Shown here: one piece after another, positions 19,580 to 27,910 of the stretch
Position numbering within the stretch: position 1 is the first letter of the stretch
Layout: every line of letters starts with the position of its first letter
Source: Synechococcus sp. M16.1
GTDB lineage: Bacteria > Cyanobacteriota > Cyanobacteriia > PCC-6307 > Cyanobiaceae
Length of the DNA stretch: 64,000 nt
NCBI RefSeq assembly: GCF_014279895.1
Contig: NZ_CP047954.1
Span: forward strand, 1,984,001 to 2,048,000
Direction: 5' to 3'
Translations under genes and position numbers: made by a program
Notes under the pieces: model-generated
Databases searched by the model: none
The model's input: the letters and a program-made list of their open reading frames with translations, nothing else
What the model was told of the DNA's origin: nothing

Positions 19580-22324
19580 TCAGCTCAGATCCGCCAGGCG
19601 CTTGCGCGCCAGATCGGCCTGGGCCTGCTTCTCATCGAGGTTGGCTTGGCATTCCGCCACCACCTCCGGCGGGGCTTTGTCGGCGAAGTTGGGGTTGCCC
19701 AACCGGTCCGCCAGGCCCTTGATCTCCTTCTCCGCCTTGGCGATGTCTTTCTCGAGGCGCCCTTTCAGTGCATCGAGATCGACAAGGCCTTCGATCGGCA
19801 GCAGCACCTGCAGCTCACCGCTCACCCCCGCCAGGGCCTTGGCCACCGGAGCCGCATCAGCCTCCGCCGGCGCCATCACCGCCACCGACTCGGCTCGCGT
19901 TAACGCCGTGATGTCGGCCGTGCCCTTGCTGAGCACAGCCGCCAGCTCACCGCGGCCGGTGACGAAGCGCACCGGTACCGGTTGCGAGGGCTTGAGGCCC
20001 GCCACCGCACGCAGGTTGCGCACCACACGGATGGCACCGATCAGCTCAGCGAACGAGGCTTCCAACGCATCATCCAAAGCACTTTCATCCAGCTCCGGCC
20101 AGGGCTGCAGGGCCAGGAAGGTGGTCTCCGGCTCGCCGGTGACGCTGTGCCAGAGCTCCTCGGTGAGGTGGGGCATCAGCGGATGCAGCATCAAGTGCAT
20201 CTGACTGATCACCTTGGCCAGCACCTGCTTAGCCACCCGCTGATCGGCGAGGGCCTCGGCTGAGGGGTTCTCACCGGGGTTGAGCCGGCGCTTGCTCAGC
20301 TCCAGATACCAGTCGCAAACGTCGTTCCAAGCGAACTCGTAAAGCCCCTTGGCGGCTTCACCCAGGCCATAGCTGCTGTAGCGCTCGGCCGTCTCCCGGT
20401 TCACCCGGGCCAGGCGGGAGAGGATCCAGCGGTCCGCCAGCTGCAGGGCAGCGTGATCGGGGTCACCGAGTTGGGCCGGCGTTTCGCCGCCCAGGTTCAT
20501 CAGGGCGAAGCGGGTGGCGTTCCAGAGCTTGTTGGCGAAGTTGCGCGACGCCTCCACCGTGGCGGAGGTGTCCTTCTTGCGGTCGTAGTCCAGACGAATG
20601 TCCTGACCGGCACCGGCCACTTCCCGCACCAGGGCGAAGCGCAGGGCATCGGTGCCGTAACGGTCGATCAGCAGCAGCGGATCGATGCCGTTGCCGGCGC
20701 TCTTGCTCATCTTGCGGTTCTGCTCGTCCCGCACCAGGCCGTGGATGTAGACGTCCTGGAAGGGCATCTCGCCGGTGAAGGCGCCGGCCATCATCGTCAT
20801 CCGGGCCACCCAGAAAAAGATGATGTCGAAGCCCGTCACCAGGGTGCTGGTGGGGTACCAGCGCTGCAGGTCGGCGCTGTCAGCATCGGGCCAGCCCAGG
20901 GTGGAGAAGGGCCAGAGGCCGCTGGAGAACCAGGTGTCGAGCACGTCTTCGTCCTGCTCGATCTCCGCCGCGGCGCCATACTCCGCCTTGGCCTTCTCCA
21001 GGGCTTCGGTTTCGTTGCGGGACACCACGTAGGGCGTGGTGTCGGTGTACTTACCACCGGTCTCGCTGATCACGAACCAGGCGGGGATGCGATGGCCCCA
21101 CCAGAGCTGGCGGCTGATGCACCAGTCGCGGATGTCCGTGAGCCAGTCGCGGTAAACCTTCTCCCAGCGCTCGGGGATGAAGCGGGGATCCTGCTTCTCG
21201 AGGGCCTCACGGCAGCGGGCCGCCAGGGGCTCGGTTTTGACAAACCACTGGGTGGAGAGCAGCGGCTCCACCGGCACCTTGCCGCGGTCGGAATAGGGAA
21301 CGCTGTGGCGGTAGTCCTCCACCTTCACCAGCAGCCCCAGCTCCTCCAGGCCGGCCACCACAGCCTTGCGGGCCTCGAAGCGATCCAGCCCCTCGAACTG
21401 GCCGGCCTCCTTGTTCATCGTGCCGTTCTTGCGCATCACTGTGATCTGGGGCAGACCGTGGCGCTGGCCGATGGCGAAATCATTGGGGTCGTGGGCCGGC
21501 GTCACCTTGACGCAGCCAGTGCCGAAGTCCTTCTCCACGTGGTCATCGGCCACGATCGGAATCTCCCGCCCCACGAACGGCAGGGTGAGGGTCTGGCCCA
21601 CCAGGTGGGCATAGCGCTCATCGGTGGGATTCACCGCCACCGCTGTATCGCCCAGCATCGTTTCGGGCCGGGTGGTGGCCACCTCCAGGTGGCCGTCGCC
21701 GCTGCTGAGCGGATAGCGGAAATGCCAGAGGTGGCCGTCCACCTCCTTCATCTCCACCTCCAGATCACTCACCGCCGAACCGGAGGCGGGACACCAGTTC
21801 ACCAGGTATTCGCCGCGGTAGATCAGCCCCTGCTCGTGCAGCCGCACAAAGGCCTCCTTCACCGCCTCACTCAGGCCCTCATCGAGGGTGAAGCGCTGGC
21901 GCTTCCAATCCACGGAATAGCCCAGGCGCCGCAGCTGAGCCACGATCCGGCCACCGCTCTCTGCCTTCCACTGCCAGGCCCGCTCGAGGAACGCCTCACG
22001 GCCGAGGTCGTGGCGGGTCTTGCCCTCCTCTTTGAGCTGCTTCTCAAGGATCGTCTGCACCGCGATCGAGGCGTGATCGGTGCCGGGCAAGCAAAGAACG
22101 TTCTTTCCCGCCAGGCGCTGATAGCGCACGATCGTGTCGATCAGGGCCGTGTTGAAGGCGTGGCCCATGTGCAGGCTGCCGGTGACGTTCGGCGGCGGGA
22201 TCACCACAGAGAACGGTTCACCGGGGGCCTTCGGGTCGGGATGGAACGCTCCCTGGTCCTCCCAGGCCTGCTGCCAGCGGGCCTCCGTGCCAGCCGGGTC
22301 GTAGGTCTTGGCCAGTTCGGGCAC
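19580..22324 (-). CDS. valS: Valyl-tRNA synthetase
   Basis: Class I synthetase that charges tRNA-Val, 914 aa. HIGH-type motif [20 protein letters not shown]-type motif [14 protein letters not shown], and the CP1 editing domain between them ([18 protein letters not shown]) are all present. The C-terminal coiled coil ([20 protein letters not shown]) is typical of ValRS. The gene looks intact. A truncated MscS fragment lies immediately upstream on the opposite strand. Confidence 0.97.
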   Translation of the reverse strand: MPELAKTYDPAGTEARWQQAWEDQGAFHPDPKAPGEPFSVVIPPPNVTGSLHMGHAFNTALIDTIVRYQRLAGKNVLCLPGTDHASIAVQTILEKQLKEEGKTRHDLGREAFLERAWQWKAESGGRIVAQLRRLGYSVDWKRQRFTLDEGLSEAVKEAFVRLHEQGLIYRGEYLVNWCPASGSAVSDLEVEMKEVDGHLWHFRYPLSSGDGHLEVATTRPETMLGDTAVAVNPTDERYAHLVGQTLTLPFVGREIPIVADDHVEKDFGTGCVKVTPAHDPNDFAIGQRHGLPQITVMRKNGTMNKEAGQFEGLDRFEARKAVVAGLEELGLLVKVEDYRHSVPYSDRGKVPVEPLLSTQWFVKTEPLAARCREALEKQDPRFIPERWEKVYRDWLTDIRDWCISRQLWWGHRIPAWFVISETGGKYTDTTPYVVSRNETEALEKAKAEYGAAAEIEQDEDVLDTWFSSGLWPFSTLGWPDADSADLQRWYPTSTLVTGFDIIFFWVARMTMMAGAFTGEMPFQDVYIHGLVRDEQNRKMSKSAGNGIDPLLLIDRYGTDALRFALVREVAGAGQDIRLDYDRKKDTSATVEASRNFANKLWNATRFALMNLGGETPAQLGDPDHAALQLADRWILSRLARVNRETAERYSSYGLGEAAKGLYEFAWNDVCDWYLELSKRRLNPGENPSAEALADQRVAKQVLAKVISQMHLMLHPLMPHLTEELWHSVTGEPETTFLALQPWPELDESALDDALEASFAELIGAIRVVRNLRAVAGLKPSQPVPVRFVTGRGELAAVLSKGTADITALTRAESVAVMAPAEADAAPVAKALAGVSGELQVLLPIEGLVDLDALKGRLEKDIAKAEKEIKGLADRLGNPNFADKAPPEVVAECQANLDEKQAQADLARKRLADLS

Positions 22325-22329
22325 AGGAG

Positions 22330-22668
22330 GCAGGGAGTTCAGTCAAGCCATGGTCGCAAAAGGTGCTGCAGTACCCACCACCACAGGCGTTCACGGTGGA
22401 TTTCGCCGACTCCTCGATCAACTACAAACTGCTGTTCTGGGTGCGCAATCCCCTGGAAGCTTTTGCGGTCGACAGCGACCTCCGCCAGGCGATCTGGACG
22501 GCGTTCGACAAGAACGGCATCGGCATTCCCTTCCCCCAGCGCCAGGTGTATCCGATGGAATGGCCCCCCTCCAAGGAACAAACCCACCGGATCGGCAGCC
22601 CCACCAATCAGCTCCAGGCCGAAGCAGACAGCGATCCTGCCAACGACTCAGCTGGCGAGACGCCGTAG
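22330..22668 (+). pseudogene. 5'-truncated MscS mechanosensitive channel remnant
   Basis: The frame encodes VLQYPPPQAFTVDFADSSIN, then YKLLFWVRNPLEAF and RQAIWTAFDKNGIGIPFPQ. This is the C-terminal cytoplasmic domain of MscS channels (PPP-x-V, FxDSS, then the helix before IPFPQ). The pore helices and beta domain that should precede it are absent: the sequence upstream runs directly into the valS start within about 40 bases. So the channel gene has lost its 5' portion. A GTG at 22363 could still give a 101-residue product, but no function is expected from it. Confidence 0.7.
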
Positions 22669-23271
22669 GTAGTCCTCCTGGCGTCCGGCGTTGATCCAAC
22701 CGGTGGCGATCAACTTGCTGGCGCTCTCATTCACCCGTCCGCGGTGAATGTGGGACGGACCAGCCGGAAAGATCACCAACTTGCCCCGCTCCGCCGGTTC
22801 GTGGTGGTCCTGCCAATGGAACTCGGTGCCAGCCTCATCCACGTCGTTGCAATAAAGAATCCAGGCCAGCACCCGGTGCACCGGTTCGGTGGCCTCATCG
22901 CTGATGGTCCAATCGCAGTGCCATCGCTTGAACCCTTCCCCCGGGGCGTAGTGCTGGAGGTTGAAGATCGGATTCACAAACAGGCTCTGCTGCGGGCAGC
23001 ACTGCCGGAACAACGGCCGCTCCTGCAGATAGCGCTCCAAGCCGGCCGTCACCCCCCGCAGGATCAGTTGCGAGAGGGCAAAGGATTCGGGTTCCGAGCG
23101 ATCAATCGCCACCAGGCTGATGTCGGTGCTCTGTTTCGCCGGTTCCCCCTCACCCTCGGGCCCGAAGGCCACGCCAGGCCGCTGTAAGTCCACCCGGCGC
23201 TCGAAGAACTCACGCACCGCATCGGCCACCGAGGCGTAACCGGGATTGCTGTAGCGCCCGATCAGGTTCAT
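22648..23271 (-). CDS. 2-oxoglutarate/Fe(II)-dependent oxygenase
   Basis: A 207-residue protein of the prolyl-4-hydroxylase-like family. The iron ligands are the HxD of KRWHCDWTIS and the distal His of GPSHIHRGRVNESASKLIAT (split), with the 2-oxoglutarate-binding residue near the end. The start is ATG 23271, which overlaps the upstream gene's stop (ATGA). The 3' end overlaps the MscS remnant. Substrate unknown; family members hydroxylate proteins or small molecules. Confidence 0.75.
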   Translation of the reverse strand: MNLIGRYSNPGYASVADAVREFFERRVDLQRPGVAFGPEGEGEPAKQSTDISLVAIDRSEPESFALSQLILRGVTAGLERYLQERPLFRQCCPQQSLFVNPIFNLQHYAPGEGFKRWHCDWTISDEATEPVHRVLAWILYCNDVDEAGTEFHWQDHHEPAERGKLVIFPAGPSHIHRGRVNESASKLIATGWINAGRQEDYLRRLAS

Positions 23272-23729
23272 GCCGCGGCCTCCAAGCGAGGTATCGCCAC
23301 CACAGCTTCGAGCTGCTGCCATCGCGACCGGTCAGCCACCACGTGGTCTTGCAACTGCACCTGTTCGATCACCGTGGCAGCGCGCTCAAGATCCAGGGGA
23401 ACACCCGGGCCCATCGGCAACACCAGCACCTGCTGCTCAGCCGGATCAGCCATCACCTGAAGATCGAGGGCCTCCAGCTCCCGCTCAAAGAACACCCGCC
23501 GCATCCGGGTGGTGAGGCTTGGCCCAAGCGCCTCGACGAACCGGGCCATGCCGGCTTCATCCCCGGAGCTGCCGCAATTCAGCGACAACCAAATCAGCAG
23601 CTTCACCCAACTTTCCGCCGTCCACAGGGGTTGGAAGCTCTCCCGGTGCTGCCGCACCAGCTCAGCGATTGAAAAATCAAACAGCGTGGCCTGCAGGCCA
23701 GTGGCATCAGCGGAATCCATGCTGTTCAT
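23268..23729 (-). CDS. Conserved hypothetical protein coupled to the oxygenase
   Basis: A soluble protein of 153 aa without a motif I recognise. The segment WVKLLIWLSLNCGSSGDEAG and the pattern LTTRMRRVFFERELEALDLQ suggest a mostly helical fold. Start options are ATG 23729 and ATG 23720. Its stop overlaps the start of the 2OG-Fe(II) oxygenase by four bases (ATGA), so the two proteins are probably made together and may act together. It contains no metal-binding or nucleotide-binding motif. Confidence 0.6.
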   Translation of the reverse strand: MNSMDSADATGLQATLFDFSIAELVRQHRESFQPLWTAESWVKLLIWLSLNCGSSGDEAGMARFVEALGPSLTTRMRRVFFERELEALDLQVMADPAEQQVLVLPMGPGVPLDLERAATVIEQVQLQDHVVADRSRWQQLEAVVAIPRLEAAA

Positions 23730-23774
23730 CCTCTCCTGCGAAAGGTCAGACTGGGGCGACTGGCTATTCGCACC

Positions 23775-24032
23775 ATGGCCCTGGACCTGAACGATCCCGA
23801 ACTCGAGTTCTCCGATCTGGTCTACGCCTACCAGAGCTGGGTGATGGCGGTGATCAATGACGAAAAGCTGGACAGCGACGACAAGCTGCTCACCGACGAC
23901 ATCGCCGAGGACGCCCTCAACTCAATGCGCTTCCTGCCGGGCGAGGTAACCAACGCCATCGAAACCAGCCTGGCCCGCGTCTACGACGTGGACGCCGACG
24001 AACTGGCCGAGCTGCTCTTCCCTGAGGACTGA
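23775..24032 (+). CDS. Small acidic conserved protein (85 aa)
   Basis: A highly acidic protein (DLNDPELEFSDLVYAYQSWV, then DEKLDSDDKLLTDDIAEDAL), predicted to be all helical, with no membrane segment. It looks well conserved and cyanobacterial in character, but I cannot name the family with confidence. It is divergent from the 23268-23729 gene and lies 20 bases before the SDR gene on the same strand, so the two may share a transcript. Confidence 0.6.
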   Translation: MALDLNDPELEFSDLVYAYQSWVMAVINDEKLDSDDKLLTDDIAEDALNSMRFLPGEVTNAIETSLARVYDVDADELAELLFPED

Positions 24033-24052
24033 GCCCAGGCTCAGGTGAAGCG

Positions 24053-24961
24053 ATGGGTTGGTCCGCGGCTGACATCCCGAACCAGCAGGGCCGTATCGCC
24101 CTGATCACTGGAGCCAACAGCGGCCTGGGCCTGGAAACCGCGCGCGCCTTGAAACGCTGCGGGGCCACCGTGGTGTTGGCGTGCCGCAGCCCCCGCAAAG
24201 CCGAGAGGGCCAAGCAGGAGTTGCTGCAGGAGCGCGATGGGGGAGCGGTGGATCTGGTGGGCCTGGATCTGGCGGACCTGACCAGCGTGCAAAAGGCAGC
24301 GGCCACCGTCGGGGAGCGCTACGGCTGCCTTGATCTACTGATCAACAATGCTGGCGTGATGGCACCGCCGCGCCGCACCACCGCCCAGGGGCATGAATTG
24401 CAGTTCGGCGTGAATCACCTGGGGCACATGGCCCTGACCCAGGCCCTGATGACACTCCTGCAGAACCGTCCCGATCCCCGCGTGGTGACGGTGACCTCCG
24501 GAGCGCAGTACTTCGGCAAGATCCGCTGGGACGACCCCAGCTGGAGCAAGGGCTATGACCGCTATGGCGCCTATGGCCAAAGCAAACTCGCCAACGTGAT
24601 GTTCGCTCTTGAGCTGGATGCACGCCTGCGCGAGCAGGGCAGCCCCATCCGCTCTCTGGCCGCCCATCCCGGCATCGCGCGCACAGAACTGCAACCCACC
24701 GCGATCGCCAGCGTCGGCAACCGCTTCGAGGCTCTGGCCTACCGGCTGATGGATCCCTTGTTCCAAAGCGCCGGCATGGGTGCCCTACCCCAGTTGCATG
24801 CCGCCACCGCGGCGACGGCACAGGGTGGCGAGCACTACGGCCCTGAACAGTTCGGTGGATTGCGGGGTGCACCGGCGCTCTGCCGTGTGGCGCCCGCGGC
24901 GAATCAACCCGCCGAACGGCAGCGGCTCTGGAGCTTGAGCGAGCAGCTGATCGGTGGCTAA
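24053..24961 (+). CDS. Short-chain dehydrogenase/reductase (retinol dehydrogenase-like)
   Basis: An NAD(P)-dependent SDR of 302 aa. The cofactor motif is TGANSGLG, the structural motif is NNAGVM, and the catalytic pair is YGAYGQSKLAN with Ser in VTVTSGAQ. The RSPRKAERA stretch after the second strand is typical of NADP-binding members of the retinol-dehydrogenase/protochlorophyllide-reductase-like branch. The Cys residues characteristic of light-dependent POR are not evident, so POR is unlikely. Substrate unknown. Confidence 0.85.
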   Translation: MGWSAADIPNQQGRIALITGANSGLGLETARALKRCGATVVLACRSPRKAERAKQELLQERDGGAVDLVGLDLADLTSVQKAAATVGERYGCLDLLINNAGVMAPPRRTTAQGHELQFGVNHLGHMALTQALMTLLQNRPDPRVVTVTSGAQYFGKIRWDDPSWSKGYDRYGAYGQSKLANVMFALELDARLREQGSPIRSLAAHPGIARTELQPTAIASVGNRFEALAYRLMDPLFQSAGMGALPQLHAATAATAQGGEHYGPEQFGGLRGAPALCRVAPAANQPAERQRLWSLSEQLIGG

Positions 24962-25011
24962 ATCCCACGCTGTGATGTTGAGTGGCCGCTGGTTGGTCGC
25001 CCTTTGAAACC

Positions 25012-25422
25012 ATGGCCACTCGCCGCCCCGCCACCCAAATCAATTCCCGCCAGCAGGTCTTGCTGGCGAGCCTGCAGGCCTGTGGTGATGAGATGAGCGG
25101 TCAGCAGCTGCACCGCAGCCTGGAGCCCGAACAGGCCATGGGCCTCGCCACGGTGTACCGGAATCTGCGCCAGCTGCAGCAACGGGGCCTGGTGCGCTGC
25201 CGCCACCTGCCCAATGGCGAGGCGCTCTATGCGCCGCTGGAGCGGGATCGCCACCACCTCACCTGCGTCGATTGCGGCAAGACCCAGGCGCTCGACCACT
25301 GCCCGATTCACGACCTGGAGGTGCCCGAAGACGGTCGCAAAGGCTTCGATCTCCTGTTTCACACGCTTGAATTCTTTGGTCTCTGCAGCGACTGCCGCGA
25401 GCGGCAGCAAAGCCCGTCATGA
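25012..25422 (+). CDS. Fur-family transcriptional regulator
   Basis: A 136-residue Fur/Zur/PerR-type regulator. The winged-helix domain has GLATVYRNLRQLQQRGLVRC split across the recognition helix. The metal domain has RHHLTCVDCG and a second CxxC (CSDC) 37 or so residues later, forming the structural zinc site. The start is the ATG at 25012. Fur, Zur and PerR cannot be separated from this alone. It overlaps the following metallo-beta-lactamase-fold gene by four bases (ATGA), so that protein is likely tied to the same metal response. Confidence 0.85.
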   Translation: MATRRPATQINSRQQVLLASLQACGDEMSGQQLHRSLEPEQAMGLATVYRNLRQLQQRGLVRCRHLPNGEALYAPLERDRHHLTCVDCGKTQALDHCPIHDLEVPEDGRKGFDLLFHTLEFFGLCSDCRERQQSPS

Positions 25423-26156
25423 CCCTGGCCGCCACGTACTTCGGAGCCAATGGCTGGTTGCTCGAATTCGATGATCTCCGCGTTCTGGTGGATCCCTGGT
25501 TGCGCGGCAGCCTGAGCTTCCCCCCCGGGGAATGGCTGCTCAAAGGGGAACTGCCCTGCGAGCGCAAGGCGCCCGAGAAGCTGAACCTGCTGTTGCTCAC
25601 CCAGGGGCTCGCGGACCACGCCCATCCGGAAACCCTGGCGCTTCTCCCCAAGGACCTGCCCGTCATTGGATCGGTAGCTGCAGCACGGGTGGTGGAACGC
25701 CTGGGCTTCACCAGCGTGAAAACCCTCTCCCCCGGAGAGAGCACCAACCACCAGGGCCTGCAGGTGCGCGCCAGCGCCGGTGCACCGGTGCCAATGGTGG
25801 AAAACGGTTATCTGCTCGAGCATCCGGCCGGATCGCTCTATCTCGAACCCCACGGCTTTCTCGATCCAGCCCTGGAGCCACAGCCCCTGGATGCCGTGAT
25901 CACGCCGATGGTGGATCTGGGGCTGCCGGCGCTTGGAGCCTTTGTTAAGGGCTGCTCCGTGGTGCCGCAACTGGTGGAACGCTTCCAACCCACCACGGTG
26001 CTCGCCAGCACCTCCGGCGGTGACGTGCGCTTTGGCGGCGCATTGAGTCGGGCCCTGCAAATGAAAGGATCCGTGGCCAGCACTGGTGCCCAGCTGCCGG
26101 CCAGCAGCTCCTGGACCGATCCAAGACCAGGGGAACGACTGCTGCTGAAAAACTGA
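25419..26156 (+). CDS. Metallo-beta-lactamase-fold protein with altered metal site
   Basis: A 245-residue UlaG-like beta-lactamase-fold protein. The start TYFGANGWLLEFDDLRVLVD followed by PWLRG is typical. The usual HxHxDH ligand motif reads LLTQGLADHAHPETL: the first two His are Gln and Leu, leaving ADHAH. Either the metal site is changed or only one metal is bound. Related cyanobacterial and chloroplast proteins are, to my recollection, similarly altered. It is translationally coupled to the Fur-type regulator. Confidence 0.72.
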   Translation: MTLAATYFGANGWLLEFDDLRVLVDPWLRGSLSFPPGEWLLKGELPCERKAPEKLNLLLLTQGLADHAHPETLALLPKDLPVIGSVAAARVVERLGFTSVKTLSPGESTNHQGLQVRASAGAPVPMVENGYLLEHPAGSLYLEPHGFLDPALEPQPLDAVITPMVDLGLPALGAFVKGCSVVPQLVERFQPTTVLASTSGGDVRFGGALSRALQMKGSVASTGAQLPASSSWTDPRPGERLLLKN

Positions 26157-26194
26157 TTCTTCGGATTAAGCTTTGTAACAACAGCTTGAGTTCG

Positions 26195-26431
26195 ATGAAA
26201 TTCACGCAAGCCAGCGATTCCTGGTTCCAAGGCGTCGCTGCCCGCGACATCCACATGGAGCAGCTCAAAAAGGCCGAACGCTTCAACGGCCGTGCCGCCA
26301 TGGTCGGCATCGTGATCGGAATCATCACCGAGGGGCTCACCGGTGCCGGCATCGTTCACCAGATCGGGCTGGGTCCCCTGGTGGATGGCTATGCCGCCTG
26401 CCGCACCCAATTCCTGCCCTTCTGCTTCTGA
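26195..26431 (+). CDS. hli: High light-inducible protein (Hlip)
   Basis: A 78-residue one-helix protein of the chlorophyll a/b-binding superfamily. The signature AERFNGRAAMVG opens the single transmembrane helix (VGIVIGIITEGLTG). Hlips bind chlorophyll and carotenoid and protect photosystem assembly under high light. The ATG at 26195 is used. A TTTGTAAC sequence just upstream (GTTACAAA on the other strand) resembles half of an HLR1/RpaB site, but a second half is not clear. Confidence 0.88.
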   Translation: MKFTQASDSWFQGVAARDIHMEQLKKAERFNGRAAMVGIVIGIITEGLTGAGIVHQIGLGPLVDGYAACRTQFLPFCF

Positions 26432-26489
26432 TTCGGAAGGGGGACCACCCCCCCGATGACGAGAATGGTGCGATTCACGTTCGAATCGA

Positions 26490-26795
26490 ATGGCTGCTGA
26501 CAAGGAACTGCTGAGGGAAGTGGCCCTGGAGCTGTGGAACACCACCAAAAAGCTTCGTCCCGGCCTGCCCAAAGCGCCTCGCGCCCAGCTGGTCTTAAAA
26601 GCCCTGCTCACCATCGGTGACATGAGCGATCAGCTGGAAGCCGCCATGGTGCTTGGAGTGATTGAGGCGCAGGAACCCGACGACGAGCCCGGGCAGGGAG
26701 AAGCGGCCGGCGAAGACAAGACGGTGTCTGAAACAGATGCCAAGACCGAGCGGGAGACCCCCAGGGTTGTGCGCAAGCGCTCCAGCAGCCGCTGA
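26490..26795 (+). CDS. Conserved cyanobacterial hypothetical protein (TIGR03894-like)
   Basis: A 101-residue protein. The N-terminal 60 residues (KELLREVALELWNTTKKLRP then APRAQLVLKALLTIGDMSDQ) are helical and look strongly conserved; I recall this pattern from the cyanobacterial family TIGR03894. The C-terminal 40 residues are acidic then basic and probably disordered, ending VVRKRSSSR. Function unknown. It follows hli by 58 bases on the same strand and ends at a bidirectional hairpin. Confidence 0.65.
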   Translation: MAADKELLREVALELWNTTKKLRPGLPKAPRAQLVLKALLTIGDMSDQLEAAMVLGVIEAQEPDDEPGQGEAAGEDKTVSETDAKTERETPRVVRKRSSSR

Positions 26796-26818
26796 TCAAG
26801 ACCCCCTGATGACAAGCC

Positions 26819-26848
26819 ACCCATCCCGCTCTCTCCCTGGGGATGGGT
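26819..26848. terminator. Bidirectional hairpin terminator
   Basis: ACCCATCCC (26819-26827) pairs with GGGATGGGT (26840-26848) over a 12-base loop, followed on the plus strand by CAAGCTTTTG. It lies between two convergent genes and could serve both. Confidence 0.55.
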
Positions 26849-26879
26849 CAAGCTTTTGAAAGCGCTTCGGCGAGACGGT

Positions 26880-27065
26880 TTAACGCTGCAGAGCAACCAC
26901 AGCCGCAGCGGCAGCAAGGGCCACGATTCCAGCCATCCAGATGCTGCCTTGGCGTTCCAAAAACCACCCAGCGTTGCGAGAGATCGACAACCTGCCAGTT
27001 GCCAACAGCGCAGTGAACCCCACCAGCAGAACCACGGGAAGCACAAGCGCCAAGACCAACTGCAT
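26880..27065 (-). CDS. Small two-helix membrane protein (61 aa)
   Basis: Predicted to have two transmembrane helices: LVLALVLPVVLLVGFTALLA and WMAGIVALAAAAAVVAL, joined by a short loop with ERQGSI. The start is taken at ATG 27065; an upstream in-frame ATG (27095) would add ten residues and also overlaps a run of four ATGs on the other strand. No family recognised. It is the only clear coding sequence between the TIGR03894-like gene and tRNA-Val. Confidence 0.5.
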   Translation of the reverse strand: MQLVLALVLPVVLLVGFTALLATGRLSISRNAGWFLERQGSIWMAGIVALAAAAAVVALQR

Positions 27066-27094
27066 CACAAAGTGTCTTGGAGGCCTACCTTTCA

Positions 27095-27250
27095 ATGATG
27101 ATGATGTGGTGGCAAAGCGAGCTACGTCTCTACGTCCGCACCACAGCCTGAATCTTGACTCTGTTGATCGTCACGGCCGGTTTCATTGGTCTGCTTTGGC
27201 TCACGCAAAGCCTGATCAGACGTGGCATGGATGACGGCAGCAATAGCTGA
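27095..27250 (+). pseudogene. Candidate small membrane ORF split by an in-frame TGA
   Basis: A run of four ATG codons starts 18 codons (WWQSELRLYVRTTA) that end in TGA at 27149-27151. The same frame continues with 31 more codons, LTLLIVTAGFIGLLWLTQSL then IRRGMDDGSNS, ending TGA at 27248. The second part is a convincing transmembrane helix with a basic flank. It may be one small gene broken by a nonsense change, or a second gene from TTG 27155 coupled to the first. Without homologues neither can be chosen. Confidence 0.35.
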
Positions 27251-27599
27251 GGCGCCTTCATTCCGCTGACGGGACGAACCTCGTCAGCGATGCCTGGGCT
27301 CCCCTGGGGCCTGCTCGGCTTCCGCCTTCAGGAAACGGCGATGCTGAGATGAGGCATAACCGCTGAGGTCAATTCTGCTGGCATTGCTGCCAGCCTTTCG
27401 CCACTCCCTCGGGGGAGTGCTGGATCTTCTGTTCATGGCATCGAGTTATCGGTTCTCGCGCAGTGGGCCTTCAATCAGGCTCTTTGGCGTCGCCCCACCT
27501 TTGCACACCCACCCGTCCGACGCACCGAGCGGATGAGTAATTGCAGCTACGGCAAGCCATTCGAATCGGACCGATACTCCGCCCAACGGCAAACAGCTT
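27251..27599. other. Gene-poor stretch with two tetraloop hairpins
   Basis: I see no convincing gene here. Two tight hairpins stand side by side: GCTGGCA/TGCCAGC (27377-27394, loop TTGC) and CACTCCC/GGGAGTG (27402-27419, loop TCGG). CTGACG near 27262 can also pair with CGTCAG about 10 bases on. A small RNA or decayed gene end would fit; the short open frames on either strand have no recognisable content. Confidence 0.35.
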
Positions 27600-27764
27600 G
27601 TGACTCCTGAAGAGCAGTACGTGCAATGCATGGATGCTGCCTACGCCGCTGCTGACAGGGACACCTGCCTGAAAATGATGCGAAGGGCAGAGGGCGTCCT
27701 GCGCGGTGAATTCAGCGCCCAGCCAATGAGCGATGGCCCTGGAGAGCGAGCGCTGGCGAACTGA
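27600..27764 (+). CDS. Candidate small soluble protein (54 aa)
   Basis: From GTG 27600 the frame reads TPEEQYVQCMDAAYAAADRD, then TCLKMMRRAEGVLRGEFSAQ, ending TGA at 27764. The amphipathic helices and Cys spacing look like a real coding sequence rather than chance. The frame is open back to 27537 but contains no earlier start. An out-of-frame ATG at 27533 opens a 23-codon peptide, so a frameshift upstream is possible. It lies 44 bases before the tRNA-Val 3' end, convergent with it. Confidence 0.4.
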   Translation: MTPEEQYVQCMDAAYAAADRDTCLKMMRRAEGVLRGEFSAQPMSDGPGERALAN

Positions 27765-27807
27765 AGCAAAAACCCAACAAAACCCAGTGCAGTACTGCGT
27801 TTTGAAA

Positions 27808-27879
27808 TGGGCGATACTGGGATCGAACCAGTGACAATCTCCTTGTAAGGGAGGTGCTCTACCGCTGAGCTAATCGCCC
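27808..27879 (-). tRNA. tRNA-Val (anticodon UAC)
   Basis: The minus strand folds as a full cloverleaf. Acceptor stem GGGCGAT pairs with ATCGCCC. The D arm is GCTC-AGCGGTA-GAGC. The anticodon loop CTTACAA holds TAC. The T arm is ACTGG-TTCGATC-CCAGT. The discriminator base is A and CCA is not encoded. UAC reads GUA and other valine codons. Confidence 0.95.
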
Positions 27880-27910
27880 CACCGGGCAGATTCTGCCCTA
27901 ACGCGTCAGC

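Noticed and set aside
20453-22672. 739-codon open frame opposite valS
   Set aside because: It lies wholly antisense to an intact valyl-tRNA synthetase and has a His/Gly/Val-rich composition typical of GC-rich shadow frames.
24053-24961. Light-dependent protochlorophyllide reductase
   Set aside because: The SDR has the general cofactor and catalytic motifs but not the Cys residues and extra loop of POR.
27446-27631. 61-codon minus-strand frame
   Set aside because: No coding-like composition, and it overlaps the better 27600-27764 frame.
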